This document shows positions 38,053 to 48,178 of a stretch of 64,000 bases of DNA, in pieces. Under the pieces are notes generated by a model. It saw nothing but the letters and a program-made list of their open reading frames with translations, was not told the origin of the DNA and ran no database searches. The translations under genes were made by a program, and so were the position numbers. The stretch comes from Asticcacaulis sp. MM231 (GTDB lineage Bacteria > Pseudomonadota > Alphaproteobacteria > Caulobacterales > Caulobacteraceae), in assembly GCF_964186625.1 (NCBI RefSeq), contig NZ_OZ075108.1:3299001-3363000 (forward strand), in the 5' to 3' direction. Numbering within the stretch: the first letter of the stretch is position 1; every line of letters starts with the position of its first letter.

Positions 38053-40002
38053 CTACTTTACGATATCGTCGACACTGCCGCGCGTCACATCGTGATACCC
38101 AGGACGCGCCTCGGCATAGATCTTCTTCGCCATGTCGACACCCCAGCCCGGTTGGGCCATCAGGCTCTTGTACAGCGGCACCACATATTTCCGGCGGCCC
38201 TGCTCGGTCAGGAAATCATGCAGCGGCGCCATGGCCGGCTGATAATGGTGCTTGATCGCCAGTTGCAGCCAGGCAAACAGGATTTCGGAATTGTGCGTCT
38301 GGCTGAACTTGAACGTGGCGTCGAGATCGGCCAGTTGCGCATCGGTCAGGGTCTCAGGCATATGGGTCAGCATATATTGCCACTGCGGCGAACTGTAATT
38401 ATCGACCTTCAGCTCCTTGGCCGAAGCGCCTTCGATAAAGGCCAGCACCTGCGCCGACACCTCGTTAAGCGCTGCCGAGGTCGGGACCACGACATTGTCC
38501 GGCATGCCCTTGTCATAGAGCCAGGCGTTGATCTTGAGTGATTTTTCAAGATCGTCGTCATTTCTCAGCAGGTGGGTGCGCAGATCGACCAGGAAGGCCT
38601 CGGTCGTCATGCTCTTGAAAGCGAAGCGCTGGAAATAGCCCTTGAGATAAGCATCGAGCTTCTTGCGGCCGAAGTGGGCTTCCAGCATGCGCAGGAAAGC
38701 GGCACCCTTTTCATAGGGCACGTCGCTGAAATAATCGTCCGGATTGATGCCGCGCAGATCAGGATGCAGGCGCGTGAAGTCGGGATTACCGTTTTCGGTC
38801 AGATCCTTCATCGTGCCTTGCAGGTCCTGCCAGCCGAGCACCCGCAGCATGTCGGCGCGATCCTTGCCGTAGACCTCTTCCATGATCCGGCCCTCGAAAT
38901 AGACCGTGAAGCCTTCGTTGAGCCAGAAATCTTCCCAGGTGGCGTTGGTGACCAGATTGCCCGACCAGCTATGCGCCATTTCGTGCGCGATCAGCGAGAC
39001 CAGCGATTTGTCGCCAGCCAGGATGGTAGGCGTGGCGAAGGTCAGGGTCGGGTTTTCCATGCCGCCAAAGGGGAAGGACGGCGGCAGGACGAGTACGTCA
39101 TAGCGGCCCCACTTATACGGCCCATAGAGCTTTTCAGCCGCCTCGAGCATGGCCTGCATATCGGTGAATTCGGCTGAAGCGGCGGCCAGCGTCGCCTTTT
39201 CGGCATAGACGCCGGTGCGCGAGCCCTCGGACTTAAAGCCAAGGTCGCCGATGGCGATGGCGATCAGATAAGGCGCGATCGGCTCTTTCATATCGAAGCG
39301 GTAGGCGCGTTGATTGGCATGGCCCGCGACCTTTTCGCCTTCGGGCGTCAGGCGATCGGCGCTCATCACCGCCATCAGGTCCTTCGGCACGACGATGCGC
39401 GCCGTGTAGGTCTGGCGAATGGCCGGGCTGTCCTGCGTCGGTATCCAGGTGCGGGTATGGATCATCTCGCCCTGGCTGAACAGGAAGGGGAGCTTCTTGC
39501 CGGCGGTCTGTTCGGGGTACAGCCATTGCAGGGCCGTGCCATCTTTCGTCGTCTGGTAATGGACCACGATCTTCTGGGCCCCCTGCGGCAGTTCGATGGT
39601 GAGCGGCTTGCCCATCATCGCATTGCCCTTGCCGAGCGTGAATTTCAGCGGGGTGCCGGCGGCATCGGTCACCGACTCGATATCGAGCGCGCGGGTATCG
39701 AGGATAACCTGCTTGGCGTTGGCCTCGGTGATCAGGGTCAGGGTCGCCGTGCCCTTGAGCAGCCTGGCCTGGAAATCGGCGGTCAGGTCGAGATCGACGT
39801 GGCTGACGCGAGCTTCCTGCGGGCGGGCATAGGAATGGGAATCGACCGTCTTATCGACCAGGGCCAGCGGCGCGGCGGCTTCGGGGTCTTTCGACGTGCA
39901 CGCGCTCAACATCAGGCCCGTGGCGACCGCTGCGACCACAACAAGGCGGACGAACAGGCCGGACAATCTTTTTTCGGCTTTGGTCGCGGCTTGAGCTATC
40001 AT
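38053..40002 (-). CDS. M1 family metallopeptidase lipoprotein
   Basis: The protein (649 residues from 40002) begins with a basic head, a hydrophobic signal (VRLVVVAAVATGLML) and lipobox LSAC, so it is probably lipid-anchored in the outer or inner membrane facing the periplasm. The M1 core has FPFGGMENPTLTFATP and LIAHEMAHSWSGN (HEXXH, near residue 310), then NEGFTVYFEGRI for the third zinc ligand. The tail resembles the helical domain of leukotriene-A4-hydrolase-like aminopeptidases. It is shorter than the other M1 protein. The start at 40002 is preferred for the position of the signal; 40020 is possible. Confidence 0.92.
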   Translation of the reverse strand: MIAQAATKAEKRLSGLFVRLVVVAAVATGLMLSACTSKDPEAAAPLALVDKTVDSHSYARPQEARVSHVDLDLTADFQARLLKGTATLTLITEANAKQVILDTRALDIESVTDAAGTPLKFTLGKGNAMMGKPLTIELPQGAQKIVVHYQTTKDGTALQWLYPEQTAGKKLPFLFSQGEMIHTRTWIPTQDSPAIRQTYTARIVVPKDLMAVMSADRLTPEGEKVAGHANQRAYRFDMKEPIAPYLIAIAIGDLGFKSEGSRTGVYAEKATLAAASAEFTDMQAMLEAAEKLYGPYKWGRYDVLVLPPSFPFGGMENPTLTFATPTILAGDKSLVSLIAHEMAHSWSGNLVTNATWEDFWLNEGFTVYFEGRIMEEVYGKDRADMLRVLGWQDLQGTMKDLTENGNPDFTRLHPDLRGINPDDYFSDVPYEKGAAFLRMLEAHFGRKKLDAYLKGYFQRFAFKSMTTEAFLVDLRTHLLRNDDDLEKSLKINAWLYDKGMPDNVVVPTSAALNEVSAQVLAFIEGASAKELKVDNYSSPQWQYMLTHMPETLTDAQLADLDATFKFSQTHNSEILFAWLQLAIKHHYQPAMAPLHDFLTEQGRRKYVVPLYKSLMAQPGWGVDMAKKIYAEARPGYHDVTRGSVDDIVK

Positions 40003-40092
40003 GAAGGGTAATCCTGGCATTCGGCGCTATAAAGCGGGCGTCCGTCTATTAAACGGGAAAACACCCCTTCACACAACCGTGAAAATGCAAAA

Positions 40093-40123
40093 GGGCCTGC
40101 CTGTGTCCGTCACAGGCAAGCCC
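40093..40123 (-). terminator. Terminator of the DEAD-box helicase gene
   Basis: GGGC-(c)-TGCCTGTG pairs with CACAGGCA-(a)-GCCC around TCCGT, with TTTT following on the minus strand. It lies 30 bases beyond the helicase stop codon. Confidence 0.8.
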
Positions 40124-40154
40124 TTGAGTTTGTTTTAGGTTTTTAAGTCAGCGA

Positions 40155-41952
40155 CTACTTGGCACGGCGCTTGAACTGGGCGCCTTCCGTGCGGGCCTTG
40201 GGGGCGTCGCTGTAGTGGTTGCCGGCGGGCTTGAAAGCGCCCTTGGAAGCGCTGGCCTTGGCGTTATCCTTGCGACCGGCAGGACGGGCTTTCGCCTTGA
40301 ATTCACCCTTGGCCGGACGCTCGCCGCGCGGAGCGGCATTGTCACGCGGGGTGTATTCGCGCGGACGCTCAGCGTGAGCACGATCGGCGTGCGGACGGTC
40401 ACCACGCGGTGCCTCCGAACGCGGACGATCATAGCTGCGCTCCGAACGCTCGCCACGCGGGGCGGCGCTGCGGTCGAAAGGCTTCTTGGCGAAAGGCTTG
40501 CGATCGGCCTGGTCCTTCTGGCCACCGAACGCGGCAGGGCGTTCAGCCGACATCGGATCGTAGTTCGCCGGGCGCGGACCGAAATCCTTACCACCGGGCT
40601 TCTTGTTGCCGTACTTGCGGTCGGCGAAGGACGAACGCTCGCTGCGTTCGCCGCCCTCGGAATTCGACTTGCCCGGACGGTTGCGGCTGCGCTTGTGAAC
40701 GTTTTCGGCGTGCGGATCGATATGACGGGCTTCACGCTTTTGCGGGATGCGGTCAGGGGTGGTCGGCTTTTCAGCGACGCCCGAGGCCAGCATGGCTTCG
40801 TCGAGCAGCTTCAGGGCCTGATCCTTACGGCGATCGACCGAAGGAATGCGCTGACGGGTCATGCGCTCGATATCCTTCAGCATCTTGCGCTCATCGTCCG
40901 AGCAGAAGCTGATCGAGATACCGGTCTTGCCGGCACGGGCGGTGCGGCCGATGCGGTGAACATAGGCTTCCGAAACGTTCGGCAGCTCGTAATTGATGAC
41001 GTGCGACACGCTGTCGACGTCGATACCACGGGCGGCGATGTCGGTGGCGACGAGCGCGCGAACCTTGCCGGCCTTGAAGGCCTGCAGGGCGCGTTCGCGC
41101 TGACCTTGCGACTTGTCACCGTGGATGGCGGCGGCTTCGATGCCACCGGCCTGCAGATAGGCGGCGACCTTATCAGCCGAGCGCTTGGTGCGGGTGAAGA
41201 CGAGCGTGCGGCTCAGATTGTCTTCGGCGTAGAGTTCGGTCAGCAGGGCGCGCTTGCGCAGGGCTTCGATGAAGATGACGCTTTGCTCGACGCGCTCGGC
41301 GGTCGTGGCTTCCGGCGTGACTTCGACCTTCTTGGGGTTGACCAGCAGTTCCGAAGCCAGGATGCCGATTTCCTTCGGCATGGTGGCCGAGAAGAAGAGG
41401 TTCTGACGCGGGCCGCGCATACGCGACGCGACCTGACGGATCGGCTTCACGAAGCCAAGATCCAGCATCTGGTCGGCTTCATCAAGCACGAAGAATTCAA
41501 CAGCCGACAGATCGACGGTCTTTTGTTCGATGTGATCGATCAGGCGGCCGGGCGTGGCGACAAGGATATCGAGGCCGCCATTCAGCGCCTTGAATTGCGG
41601 GCCATACTTGGCGCCGCCGTAGATGGTGGCGATCTGCAGGCCGGTGCCGCGCGAATATTGCGCGAAGCTGTCAGCGATTTGCGAGGCCAGTTCGCGGGTC
41701 GGCGACAGGACGAGCACGCGCGTTTGGCGCGGAGTTCGGCATCTTGCGGTCGGCGAGCAGCTTTTGCAGGATCGGCAGGGCGAAGGCGGCGGTCTTGCCA
41801 GTTCCGGTCTGGGCGATACCCAGCAGGTCGTGGCCGGCGAGCAGGAAAGGAATGGCCTGGGCCTGGATCGGGGTCGGCGTGGTATAGCCGGCTTTTTCAA
41901 GCTGGATCAACAGGGTGGAGGCAAGGCCGAGATCGGAAAAGAGTTTGGTCAC
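40155..41952 (-). CDS. rhlE: RhlE-like DEAD-box RNA helicase, frame broken by one base
   Basis: The reading frame starts at 41952 ([23 protein letters not shown] motif [11 protein letters not shown], Walker A AQTGTGKT) and continues in another frame from about 41735 with [33 protein letters not shown] and [10 protein letters not shown]. Joining LLADRKMP to [10 protein letters not shown] needs removal of one base near 41731-41742. The C-terminal 200 residues are rich in Arg, Lys and Pro, as in RNA-binding tails. Such helicases unwind structured RNA in ribosome assembly, cold shock and mRNA decay. The simplest reading is a one-base sequence error in an intact gene of about 598 residues; a true pseudogene is possible. 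Confidence 0.85.
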
Positions 41953-42562
41953 GTAACAACAGCTTTCATGGCTTCGGGCGCGTCAAAACGGCCCTTACCC
42001 GCACCTGACGGATGTCAGATCGGGTGGTTAAGGGTCGAAGCGTTCGCGTGTCACGGACTTCGGTTATTTTTATAGATGGCAGATCGCTTAAAGCGGCGAT
42101 CTTGGATCACTGGCGGTATGTACTCCTTTGAAAGAGCATACCTCACGCGGCCAGCCTAGTGCCTTTTGGGCAGCGCATCAGTCCGAGAATTACCTGAGTG
42201 AATTCAACTGGAAAACGCGCACATAGCGTAAAAACATTTATTTCGCAGAAGCGAAGAGGCGTAAATGCCTGTTCGTCATTATAATGTCAAGGGGCGGCCA
42301 CAAACTTTATATCCACAGCCGTTCGCATATGCCGCATCTTTTTAGCGCACGTACAAACCCTTTTTAAACGAAACAGGCTTAACATGGGCCGCACAGCACC
42401 TTCGGGTGTTTTAGACCAACCGCCGTCCTCCCGCACCCGTACCACGGGCCGTGACCGGACGCATCGTCCGGCTCAGCCGGCATGGTTCTGTAGTGTAAAG
42501 CGTAGCGTATTCTTCATGTGCTTTCCAGCGCATGCGTTTTCACGTTCCATATCAGGCTTGTT
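41953..42562. promoter_or_regulatory. Long divergent upstream region of helicase and PilZ genes
   Basis: This 610-base gap has no convincing gene. On the helicase side are two hairpins: AGATCGC/GCGATCT (42081-42102) and GGTATG/CATACC (42115-42142), which could form part of a long structured leader, as is known for cold-regulated helicase mRNAs. A DnaA-box-like TATATCCACAG lies near 42310. No clear promoter was chosen. Confidence 0.35.
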
Positions 42563-43051
42563 ATGACCACACCTTTTCGACACCTCAACGCCCCACAGCC
42601 TGCCACCAGGGCACCGCAGCGGGACCATGGTCCGGTCGAAGTTATCATGCCGGAACAGTATACCGACCGCCGTGCCGAACCGCGCCACGCGCGGGATGAC
42701 AAGGGTGCGCTGCTGTTTCTTTCCAGCCGCGAAATCATCACCTGCCGCATCCTGGATTCAAGCGCCAGCGGCGCCCGGGTCGCCCTCAATCATATGGATA
42801 TCGTACCCGCCGAAATCTGGCTGATCGATCTGGCCACCATCTCCGTCAAGCGTGGCAGCGCAGCCTGGACTGCAGGAACGCGCATGGGTCTGAAATTCAA
42901 CTTTATCCAGAAAATGACGGACGACAGCCGACGACCCGCCAAGGTGCCGCAGGAGGTCTACGACGCCTGGCTGCGCCTGAAAAATGGTCCGGCAGCACCG
43001 GTTAAAAAGACGCCGGAAGCGCCCGAAGACAATGCTGTGTATTTCGACTAG
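42563..43051 (+). CDS. PilZ domain protein
   Basis: The 162-residue protein has a PilZ domain at about residues 35-125: the RRAEPRHARDD motif (the RxxxR c-di-GMP contacts) then DSSASGARVAL, matching the D/NxSxxG signature, and later KRGSAAW and GLKFNF strands. It probably binds cyclic di-GMP, a second messenger in Caulobacteraceae for motility and cell-cycle change. The N-terminal 30 residues and C-terminal tail are Pro/Lys-rich and likely disordered. The ATG at 42563 is assumed; an alternative at about 42647 lies closer to the domain. Target unknown. Confidence 0.8.
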   Translation: MTTPFRHLNAPQPATRAPQRDHGPVEVIMPEQYTDRRAEPRHARDDKGALLFLSSREIITCRILDSSASGARVALNHMDIVPAEIWLIDLATISVKRGSAAWTAGTRMGLKFNFIQKMTDDSRRPAKVPQEVYDAWLRLKNGPAAPVKKTPEAPEDNAVYFD

Positions 43052-43129
43052 GTTCCGGCCTTAATCACCGGCCCGTCTAAGCCGGAGCGCTGAGGCGAAA
43101 ATCATTGGTTGTCGAGCATCACGCCGCGA

Positions 43130-43147
43130 CGTGTACTTTGGTACACG
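43130..43147. terminator. Small hairpin between PilZ and serB-serA genes
   Basis: CGTGTAC-tttg-GTACACG is a 7-bp perfect hairpin in the 144-base gap between convergent genes. No T-run follows, so it is a weak candidate. Confidence 0.35.
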
Positions 43148-43195
43148 AGCAAGAGCGCGCAGACAGACGGCGATTTACAGCCCAGCGATACGCGC

Positions 43196-45119
43196 TTAGA
43201 CCAGCGAACGGAATTTTAGCGTACCGTTGACCGCCTTCAGTTCTTCCAGCGCTTCCTTCGGATAGCCGCGATCGACATCGACGATGACGTAACCGAGCGC
43301 TTCGTTGGTCTTGAGGTGCTGGGCCAGCACGTTCAGCTCATACTTCGCCATGATGACGTTGATCGCCGCCAGAACGCCCGGCACGTTCTTGTGCAGGTGC
43401 AAGAAGCGGTGACGCCCCTCCACTTCCGACAACTGGACATGCGGCATGTTGACCGAGAAGGTGGTGTCGCCACGGTTAAGGAAGTTGAGCAGACGTTCCG
43501 AGGCGAACTCGGCGATAGCTTCCTGCGCTTCTTCGGTCGAGCCGCCGATATGCGGCGTCAGGATCAGGTTCTTGAGGCCCATCAGCGGGCTCTCAAACGG
43601 ATCGTCATTGGTACGCGGCTCTTCCGGGAAAACATCGACGGCGGCGCCATAGATCTTACCGGATTTCAGCGCGGCAGCCAGGGCGTCGATATCGACAACA
43701 TGGCCACGCGACAGGTTGATGAACAGGGCGCCATCCTTCATGCGGGCGAACTGCGCCGCGCCGAAGATATTCTTGTTTTCGCCGCGGCCGTCGACGTGCA
43801 GCGACACGACGTCGGCTTCGGCCAGCAAGGCATCGAGCGAACGATAACGCTTGGCGTTGCCGAGGGTCAGCTTTTCGGCGAGATCGAAATAGATGACGCG
43901 CATCCCGAAGGCTTCGGACAGGATCGACAACTGCGAACCAATGGCGCCATAGCCGATGATACCGAGCGTCTTGCCGCGCACTTCGTGGGCGCCGGTGGCC
44001 GACTTGTCCCACTTTCCGGTGTGCATCTGGACGGACTTGTCATAGATGTTGCGCGTCAGGATGACGGTCAGGCCCATCACCATTTCCACCACCGAACGCG
44101 TGTTGGAATAGGGCGCGTTGAAGACGGCGATGCCTTTTTGCGAGCAGGCCTTGAGGTCGATCTGATTGGTGCCGATGCAGAAGGCGGCGACCGCCATCAA
44201 CTTGTCGGCGGCTTCGACAGCCTTGGCCGTCAGGTTGGTTTTCGAGCGCAGGCCAAGGATATGGACGCCTTGCAGGGCTTCGATCAGATCGTCCTCATCG
44301 AGCGCGCCCTTGACCGTCGTGACGTCATAGCCTTCTTCGCGGAAGGCGCGCACGGCGTCGGGGTGAATATTTTCGAGCAGCAGAACCTTGAGCTTCGAGC
44401 GCGGGAAGCTGTAGCGGCCCTGATAGCCTTCGGTGTGCAGCACCTCATCGAATGAAGCCGCAACCTGCGAGGTCTCGCCGTTGACGGCGCCGACCACTTT
44501 CGGGCGCACCACGTTTTCGGTGAAGGCGTAGAAACGCTCGGCAGCACCGCCCTTGAAGACCTCGAAATCGGTCCAGCCGTCACCGACCATAACCACCTGT
44601 CCTGTCAGGCCAAGACCGGTCAGGGCCACCACCTTGCCGCCATCCTGTGACAGCGGGTTGGCCTGATCGACACCAATAGCCACGCCCTCGTCATTCCAGA
44701 TCAGACGGTTGGCCAGCACATACTCGGCCGCCAGGCCGTAATCGGCGACCACCGCATCGATGAAATCGTGGAAACCGCCGGAGATGATGCGGAACTTGCC
44801 GGGGTTCTCTGCGAACACAGCCCGGTTACGCGCGATCGACGGACTGACCTTGGTCTTGAGCACCTCGATCAGGCCGGCGATATCTTCGCGCGTCGGCTTG
44901 AGGATCTGGACGCGGCGCGACAGAGCGTCAGCGAAGGATATCTCGCCCGACATGGCCTGATCGGTCAGGGTTTTGATATGGGCGACATCGGCAGCGCGGG
45001 CCGGATCGGCGGCGCTCAGCAGTTCCGCCAAGATATCGAGCGCTTCCACCGAGGTGAAGGTCGAAATCGAAATCCAGCACCAGGGTGGCGAGGTTCGGTT
45101 GGGGAAAGCTTGCATTCAT
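43196..45119 (-). CDS. serB-serA: Fused phosphoserine phosphatase-phosphoglycerate dehydrogenase, one-base frameshift
   Basis: One long protein joins an N-terminal HAD phosphoserine phosphatase (residues about 1-215) to an E. coli-type 3-phosphoglycerate dehydrogenase (about 230-640), two enzymes of serine synthesis. The start at 45119 reads NLATLVLDFD and the frame then slips near 45061-45070 into STFTSVEALDILAELL; removing one T gives the HAD motif DFDSTFTSVEAL. Later motifs are RIISGGFHDF, MVGDGWTDFE, then for SerA LGIIGYGAIGSQ, LFINLSRGHVVD, the Glu/His pair in LILTPHIGGSTEEAQ, and a C-terminal ACT domain (HLHKNVPGVLAAINVIM). Such fusions are familiar from Bacteroidetes and unusual here. 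The frame break is probably a sequence error. Confidence 0.88.
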
Positions 45120-45139
45120 CGCGGTCGCGCCTATCTAAA

Positions 45140-45185
45140 GCCTCATGCCAAAAAGTGGCTGGCACTTTTTGGATAAACATGAGGC
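45140..45185. repeat. Long palindrome upstream of serB-serA
   Basis: GCCTCATG-CCAAAAAGTG pairs with CACTTTTTGG-(ataaa)-CATGAGGC around GCTGG: 18 paired bases with one five-base bulge. Its form recalls intergenic palindromic elements common in Alphaproteobacteria. No second copy was noticed in this window. Confidence 0.75.
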
Positions 45186-45190
45186 GCAAC

Positions 45191-45320
45191 AAAAAAACTT
45201 AGAACGGAATGGCCTACCATTACGCTCTAAGGGCGTCACCGGCTCAAGGAGCCGTTCGCCCGGCTTGCTACTTCATGGCCACACGTGGCCGACTGAGCTA
45301 ATGCCGCCGCAAATAGGATA
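45191..45320 (-). ncRNA. Structured RNA or attenuator ahead of serB-serA
   Basis: On the minus strand a region with nested hairpins (GGGCG/CGCCC enclosing CGGCTC/GAGCCG at 45231-45261, and GGCCAC/GTGGCC near 45277-45290) runs into a strong terminator-like stem (CTTAGA...AATGG / CCATT...TCTAAG, 45198-45231). Seven T follow at 45191-45197. Transcription toward serB-serA from this gap would meet this terminator, so it could be a short RNA or an attenuator. No leader peptide rich in Ser codons was seen. Part may instead belong to an intergenic palindromic element with the neighbouring 45140-45185 hairpin. Confidence 0.4.
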
Positions 45321-45406
45321 AAAGTGCCCCCCGCACAACCGCCTTCGCCATTTATTATGGCATTGCGGCCCCTAATTCTTTAAAACTATAGACTGATGAC
45401 TGCCAA

Positions 45407-46376
45407 ATGACTAAGTGGCCTGCCAAACCCGTAAAATCTGAAACCAAAACCTCAAGTTTTCTGCGCGAATATATGCCCGACATCATCGATCCTACCGAAG
45501 ACTACTCCGCCCGCTTCGTTATCGAGGCCCACCCTGTGCATGGGCGGCTGGTCCGGCTGGGCGAGACGCTTGACCAGATCCTGAAGGCGCACGACTATCC
45601 GCCGCAGATCGCTAACCTGCTCGGCGAAGCCTGTGTGCTGGCCGTTCTGGTCGGGGCGTCGCTGAAATTCGAGGGCCGTCTGATACTGCAGGCGCAGGGC
45701 GATGGCGTTGTGCGCTACGTGGTGGCCGATTACGACACCAAGGGCGGCCTGCGCGGCTTCTGCCGTTTCGACAAGGATGAACTGGCGGCGCTGGTGGCGG
45801 CCAACGAAGGCAGCTTCCAGAGTTCTGGGAGCGCAGTCCCTGCTCGGCAAAGGTACCTTCATCATGACGCTCGATCCGGAAGATCACGGTGAGCGCTATC
45901 AGGGCATCACGCCGATCGAAGGCGAGAGCCTGGCCCTGTGCGCCGAGAACTATTTCCGCCAGTCCGAACAGGTGCCGACTCAGATCAAGCTGGCGGCGTC
46001 GGAATATATGGATGTTGATGGCCCCCATTGGAGAGCCGCTGGCGCCATGATCCAGGCGATTGCCGGCGATGCAACGCGTGGCGATACACGGGAATCCTTC
46101 CAGCACATCCGCGCCCTGTTCGAGACGCTGGGCGAGGAAGAACTGACAGATTTCGACCTGACAGCCGACCGCCTGCTGTTCCGCCTGTTCCACGAGGACG
46201 GCGTGCGCCTGAGCGCGCTCAAGTCGGTGCATAAGCTGTGCCGTTGTTCGCAGGAGCGCGTCGAAGGCCTTGTGCAGTCGTTCTCGAATGAAGAACAGGC
46301 TGAGATGCTGGAAGCTGACGGCAAGGTGCATATCACCTGCGAATATTGCTCCAAGACTTTCTTCGTCGGGCTCTAG
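45407..46376 (+). CDS. hslO: Redox-regulated chaperone Hsp33 (HslO), one-base frameshift
   Basis: The N-terminal frame (about residues 1-138) has FVIEAHPVHGRLVRLGETLDQIL, LLGEACVLAVLVGASLKFEGRLILQAQGDG and DKDELAAL. The frame then breaks near 45818-45828, continuing in another frame as LGAQSLLGKGTFIMTLD, RYQGITPIEGESLALCAENYF and the zinc switch with HKLCRCSQE and VHITCEYC. Deleting one base in CAGAGTTCTG restores a single protein of about 320 residues. Oxidation releases zinc from the four cysteines and turns on holdase activity under oxidative and heat stress. The start at 45407 is the longest; 45473 is possible. A sequence error is the likeliest cause of the break. Confidence 0.88.
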
Positions 46377-46449
46377 TCCAGCCTTGCAGTCATAAAGAAC
46401 AATGTTATGCTTTTCTCCGGCGCGCGCAGACGATCCGGGGGAAACACAT

Positions 46450-47466
46450 ATGACAGATACGTCTCTTAACCGCTGGTCGCGGCGCAGCCTCCTGGCCGGC
46501 GCGGGTCTGCTGGCGCCCTGGCCCGGCCTGACGCAAACCATCATCGCCAACCCTCTACAGCCAAAGCCGGGCAGTGAGCCGAGCCCTGCCGGTCTCGACT
46601 CAGCCAGCCTGGCCGCCCGCACGGACGCCAACAACCACCTGACCATCGAGGTCATGATCGATGGAAAAGGACCCTATCGTTTTGTGGTCGATACCGGCGC
46701 CGAGCGTTCGGTCATCGCCGGCAATGTCGCCGCAGCTCTTGGCCTTAAGCAGGACAAATCCATTATACTCGAAGGCATTGGCGGTCGGGTTACGGTGCCG
46801 ACCGTGCAGGTCGCCAACCTGTCTTTCGGACCCTTTCAAAGCCATGGGCTCACCCTGCCGGTCCTGCCCCGCAGCAACCTGTTCGCGGACGGTTATCTGG
46901 GTCTGGACGCCATCAACGGCACGCGCGTCACCTTCGATTTCCAGAACCATGCCCTGCATGTAGAGCAAGCCCTCCATGAGCCGGAAGCCACCGGGCCGGA
47001 TACCGCCCGTGTCCGTGCGCGCGGCAACAACGGCCGTCTGCGCGTCTTTGACTGCATGGTGAACAGTGTGGGCGCCATCGCCTTTATCGACAGCGGCGCC
47101 GAGGTGTCCGTCGGTAACCGGGCGCTGTACAACAAACTGATCAGCCGCAATCACAATCTGGACAGTTCCTCCATCATGACGCTGACCGGCGTCACCGGCG
47201 GCACGGTCACCGGGGAACTTATTCCCATCTATCGCATTCGTATACGCGACCTGTCGTTTACCGATGGCACCCTGGTCATTGCGGATGTGCCAGATTTTTC
47301 GATGTGGAAAATAGAAGAGGACCGCCCCGCCCTGCTGATCGGCATGGATTATCTGCGCCAGTTCTCCTCGGTCAGTATTGACTACCGCAACAAGGAAATA
47401 CGGTTCGAGCTCAGCGAAACCCCACCCTACCCGCGGCCGGGCGTGGAGATTAGCCGCACGACCTAA
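46450..47466 (+). CDS. Exported retropepsin-like aspartic protease
   Basis: The 338-residue protein has a Tat-like leader (RWSRRSLLAGAGLLAPWPG) and two aspartyl protease half-domains: FVVDTGAERSVIAGN (about residue 76) and AFIDSGAEVSVGNR (about 218). Each has the D-T/S-G-A catalytic motif, so one chain carries both active-site aspartates as pepsin does. It belongs to the clan AA retropepsin-like family of Proteobacteria. The exported location and lack of a membrane anchor past the leader suggest a periplasmic protease of unknown target. The start at 46450 follows a GGGGGAAA site; the frame from 46402 overlaps hslO's end region. Confidence 0.85.
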   Translation: MTDTSLNRWSRRSLLAGAGLLAPWPGLTQTIIANPLQPKPGSEPSPAGLDSASLAARTDANNHLTIEVMIDGKGPYRFVVDTGAERSVIAGNVAAALGLKQDKSIILEGIGGRVTVPTVQVANLSFGPFQSHGLTLPVLPRSNLFADGYLGLDAINGTRVTFDFQNHALHVEQALHEPEATGPDTARVRARGNNGRLRVFDCMVNSVGAIAFIDSGAEVSVGNRALYNKLISRNHNLDSSSIMTLTGVTGGTVTGELIPIYRIRIRDLSFTDGTLVIADVPDFSMWKIEEDRPALLIGMDYLRQFSSVSIDYRNKEIRFELSETPPYPRPGVEISRTT

Positions 47467-47475
47467 GACGCCGTC

Positions 47476-48165
47476 TTAGTTTTGCAGGTCGAGCGAATAA
47501 CCGGCCGAACGCACCGTGCGGATCGGGTCGAACTCGGCGCCGTTGTTGAGCGCCTTGCGCAGGCGGCCAACATGAACATCCACCGTGCGGGCCTCGACAT
47601 AGACGTCATTGCCCCAGACCGCATCGAGCAGTTGTTCGCGGCTGAAAACGCGGCGCGGATACTGCATCAGATAATCAAGCAGCTTGTATTCGGTAGGCCC
47701 CAGGTGGACATCACGGCCAGCGCGCTGAACGCGGTGCGACAGGCGATCAACCGAGATTTCGCCAAACTCGACGCGATCTTCCGAAAGCGCCGGACGGATG
47801 CGGCGCAGAACAGCGCGAATGCGCGCCATCAGTTCAACCATCGAGAACGGCTTGACGACGTAATCATCGGCGCCGGTATCGAGACCACGGATACGGTCGG
47901 TCTCTTCCGAACGCGCCGTGAGCATGACGATCGGCAGGTTCCGCGTCGTCGTCTGCTGACGCAGGCGGCGGCAGACCTCGATGCCCGATACTTTCGGCAT
48001 CATCCAGTCGCAGACCAGAAGGTCGGGCAGACGCTCCTTGATCATCACCAGGGCTTCGTCGCCATCGCTGGCCTGACCGACCTCGTAGCCTTCTTTTTCA
48101 AGATTATAGCTGAGCAGGGTGCCCAGGGCGTCTTCGTCTTCGGCAATGATGATGTAGGGCTTCAT
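47476..48165 (-). CDS. phoB: Phosphate regulon response regulator PhoB
   Basis: The 229-residue OmpR-family regulator has a receiver domain (residues 3-118; EDEDALG, DLLVCDWMMPKVSG with Asp phosphorylation near 54, LTARSEE, GADDYVVKPFS) and a C-terminal winged helix (EYKLLDYLMQYPRRVFSREQLLDAVWG, TVDVHVGRLRKALN). Phosphorylated PhoB activates genes carrying Pho boxes when phosphate is scarce. It is the last gene of phoR-phoU-phoB, 13 bases after phoU. It is convergent with the protease gene. Confidence 0.95.
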   Translation of the reverse strand: MKPYIIIAEDEDALGTLLSYNLEKEGYEVGQASDGDEALVMIKERLPDLLVCDWMMPKVSGIEVCRRLRQQTTTRNLPIVMLTARSEETDRIRGLDTGADDYVVKPFSMVELMARIRAVLRRIRPALSEDRVEFGEISVDRLSHRVQRAGRDVHLGPTEYKLLDYLMQYPRRVFSREQLLDAVWGNDVYVEARTVDVHVGRLRKALNNGAEFDPIRTVRSAGYSLDLQN

Positions 48166-48178
48166 GCGGGCCTAAAAT

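Noticed and set aside
42384..42566. A 60-residue open frame upstream of PilZ
   Set aside because: Arg/Pro-rich, no ribosome site, and in the divergent control region; likely chance.
45191..45320. A tRNA-like gene (TAGCTCAGT on the minus strand)
   Set aside because: The D-arm-like string occurs alone; no T-loop, acceptor stem or anticodon loop is present.
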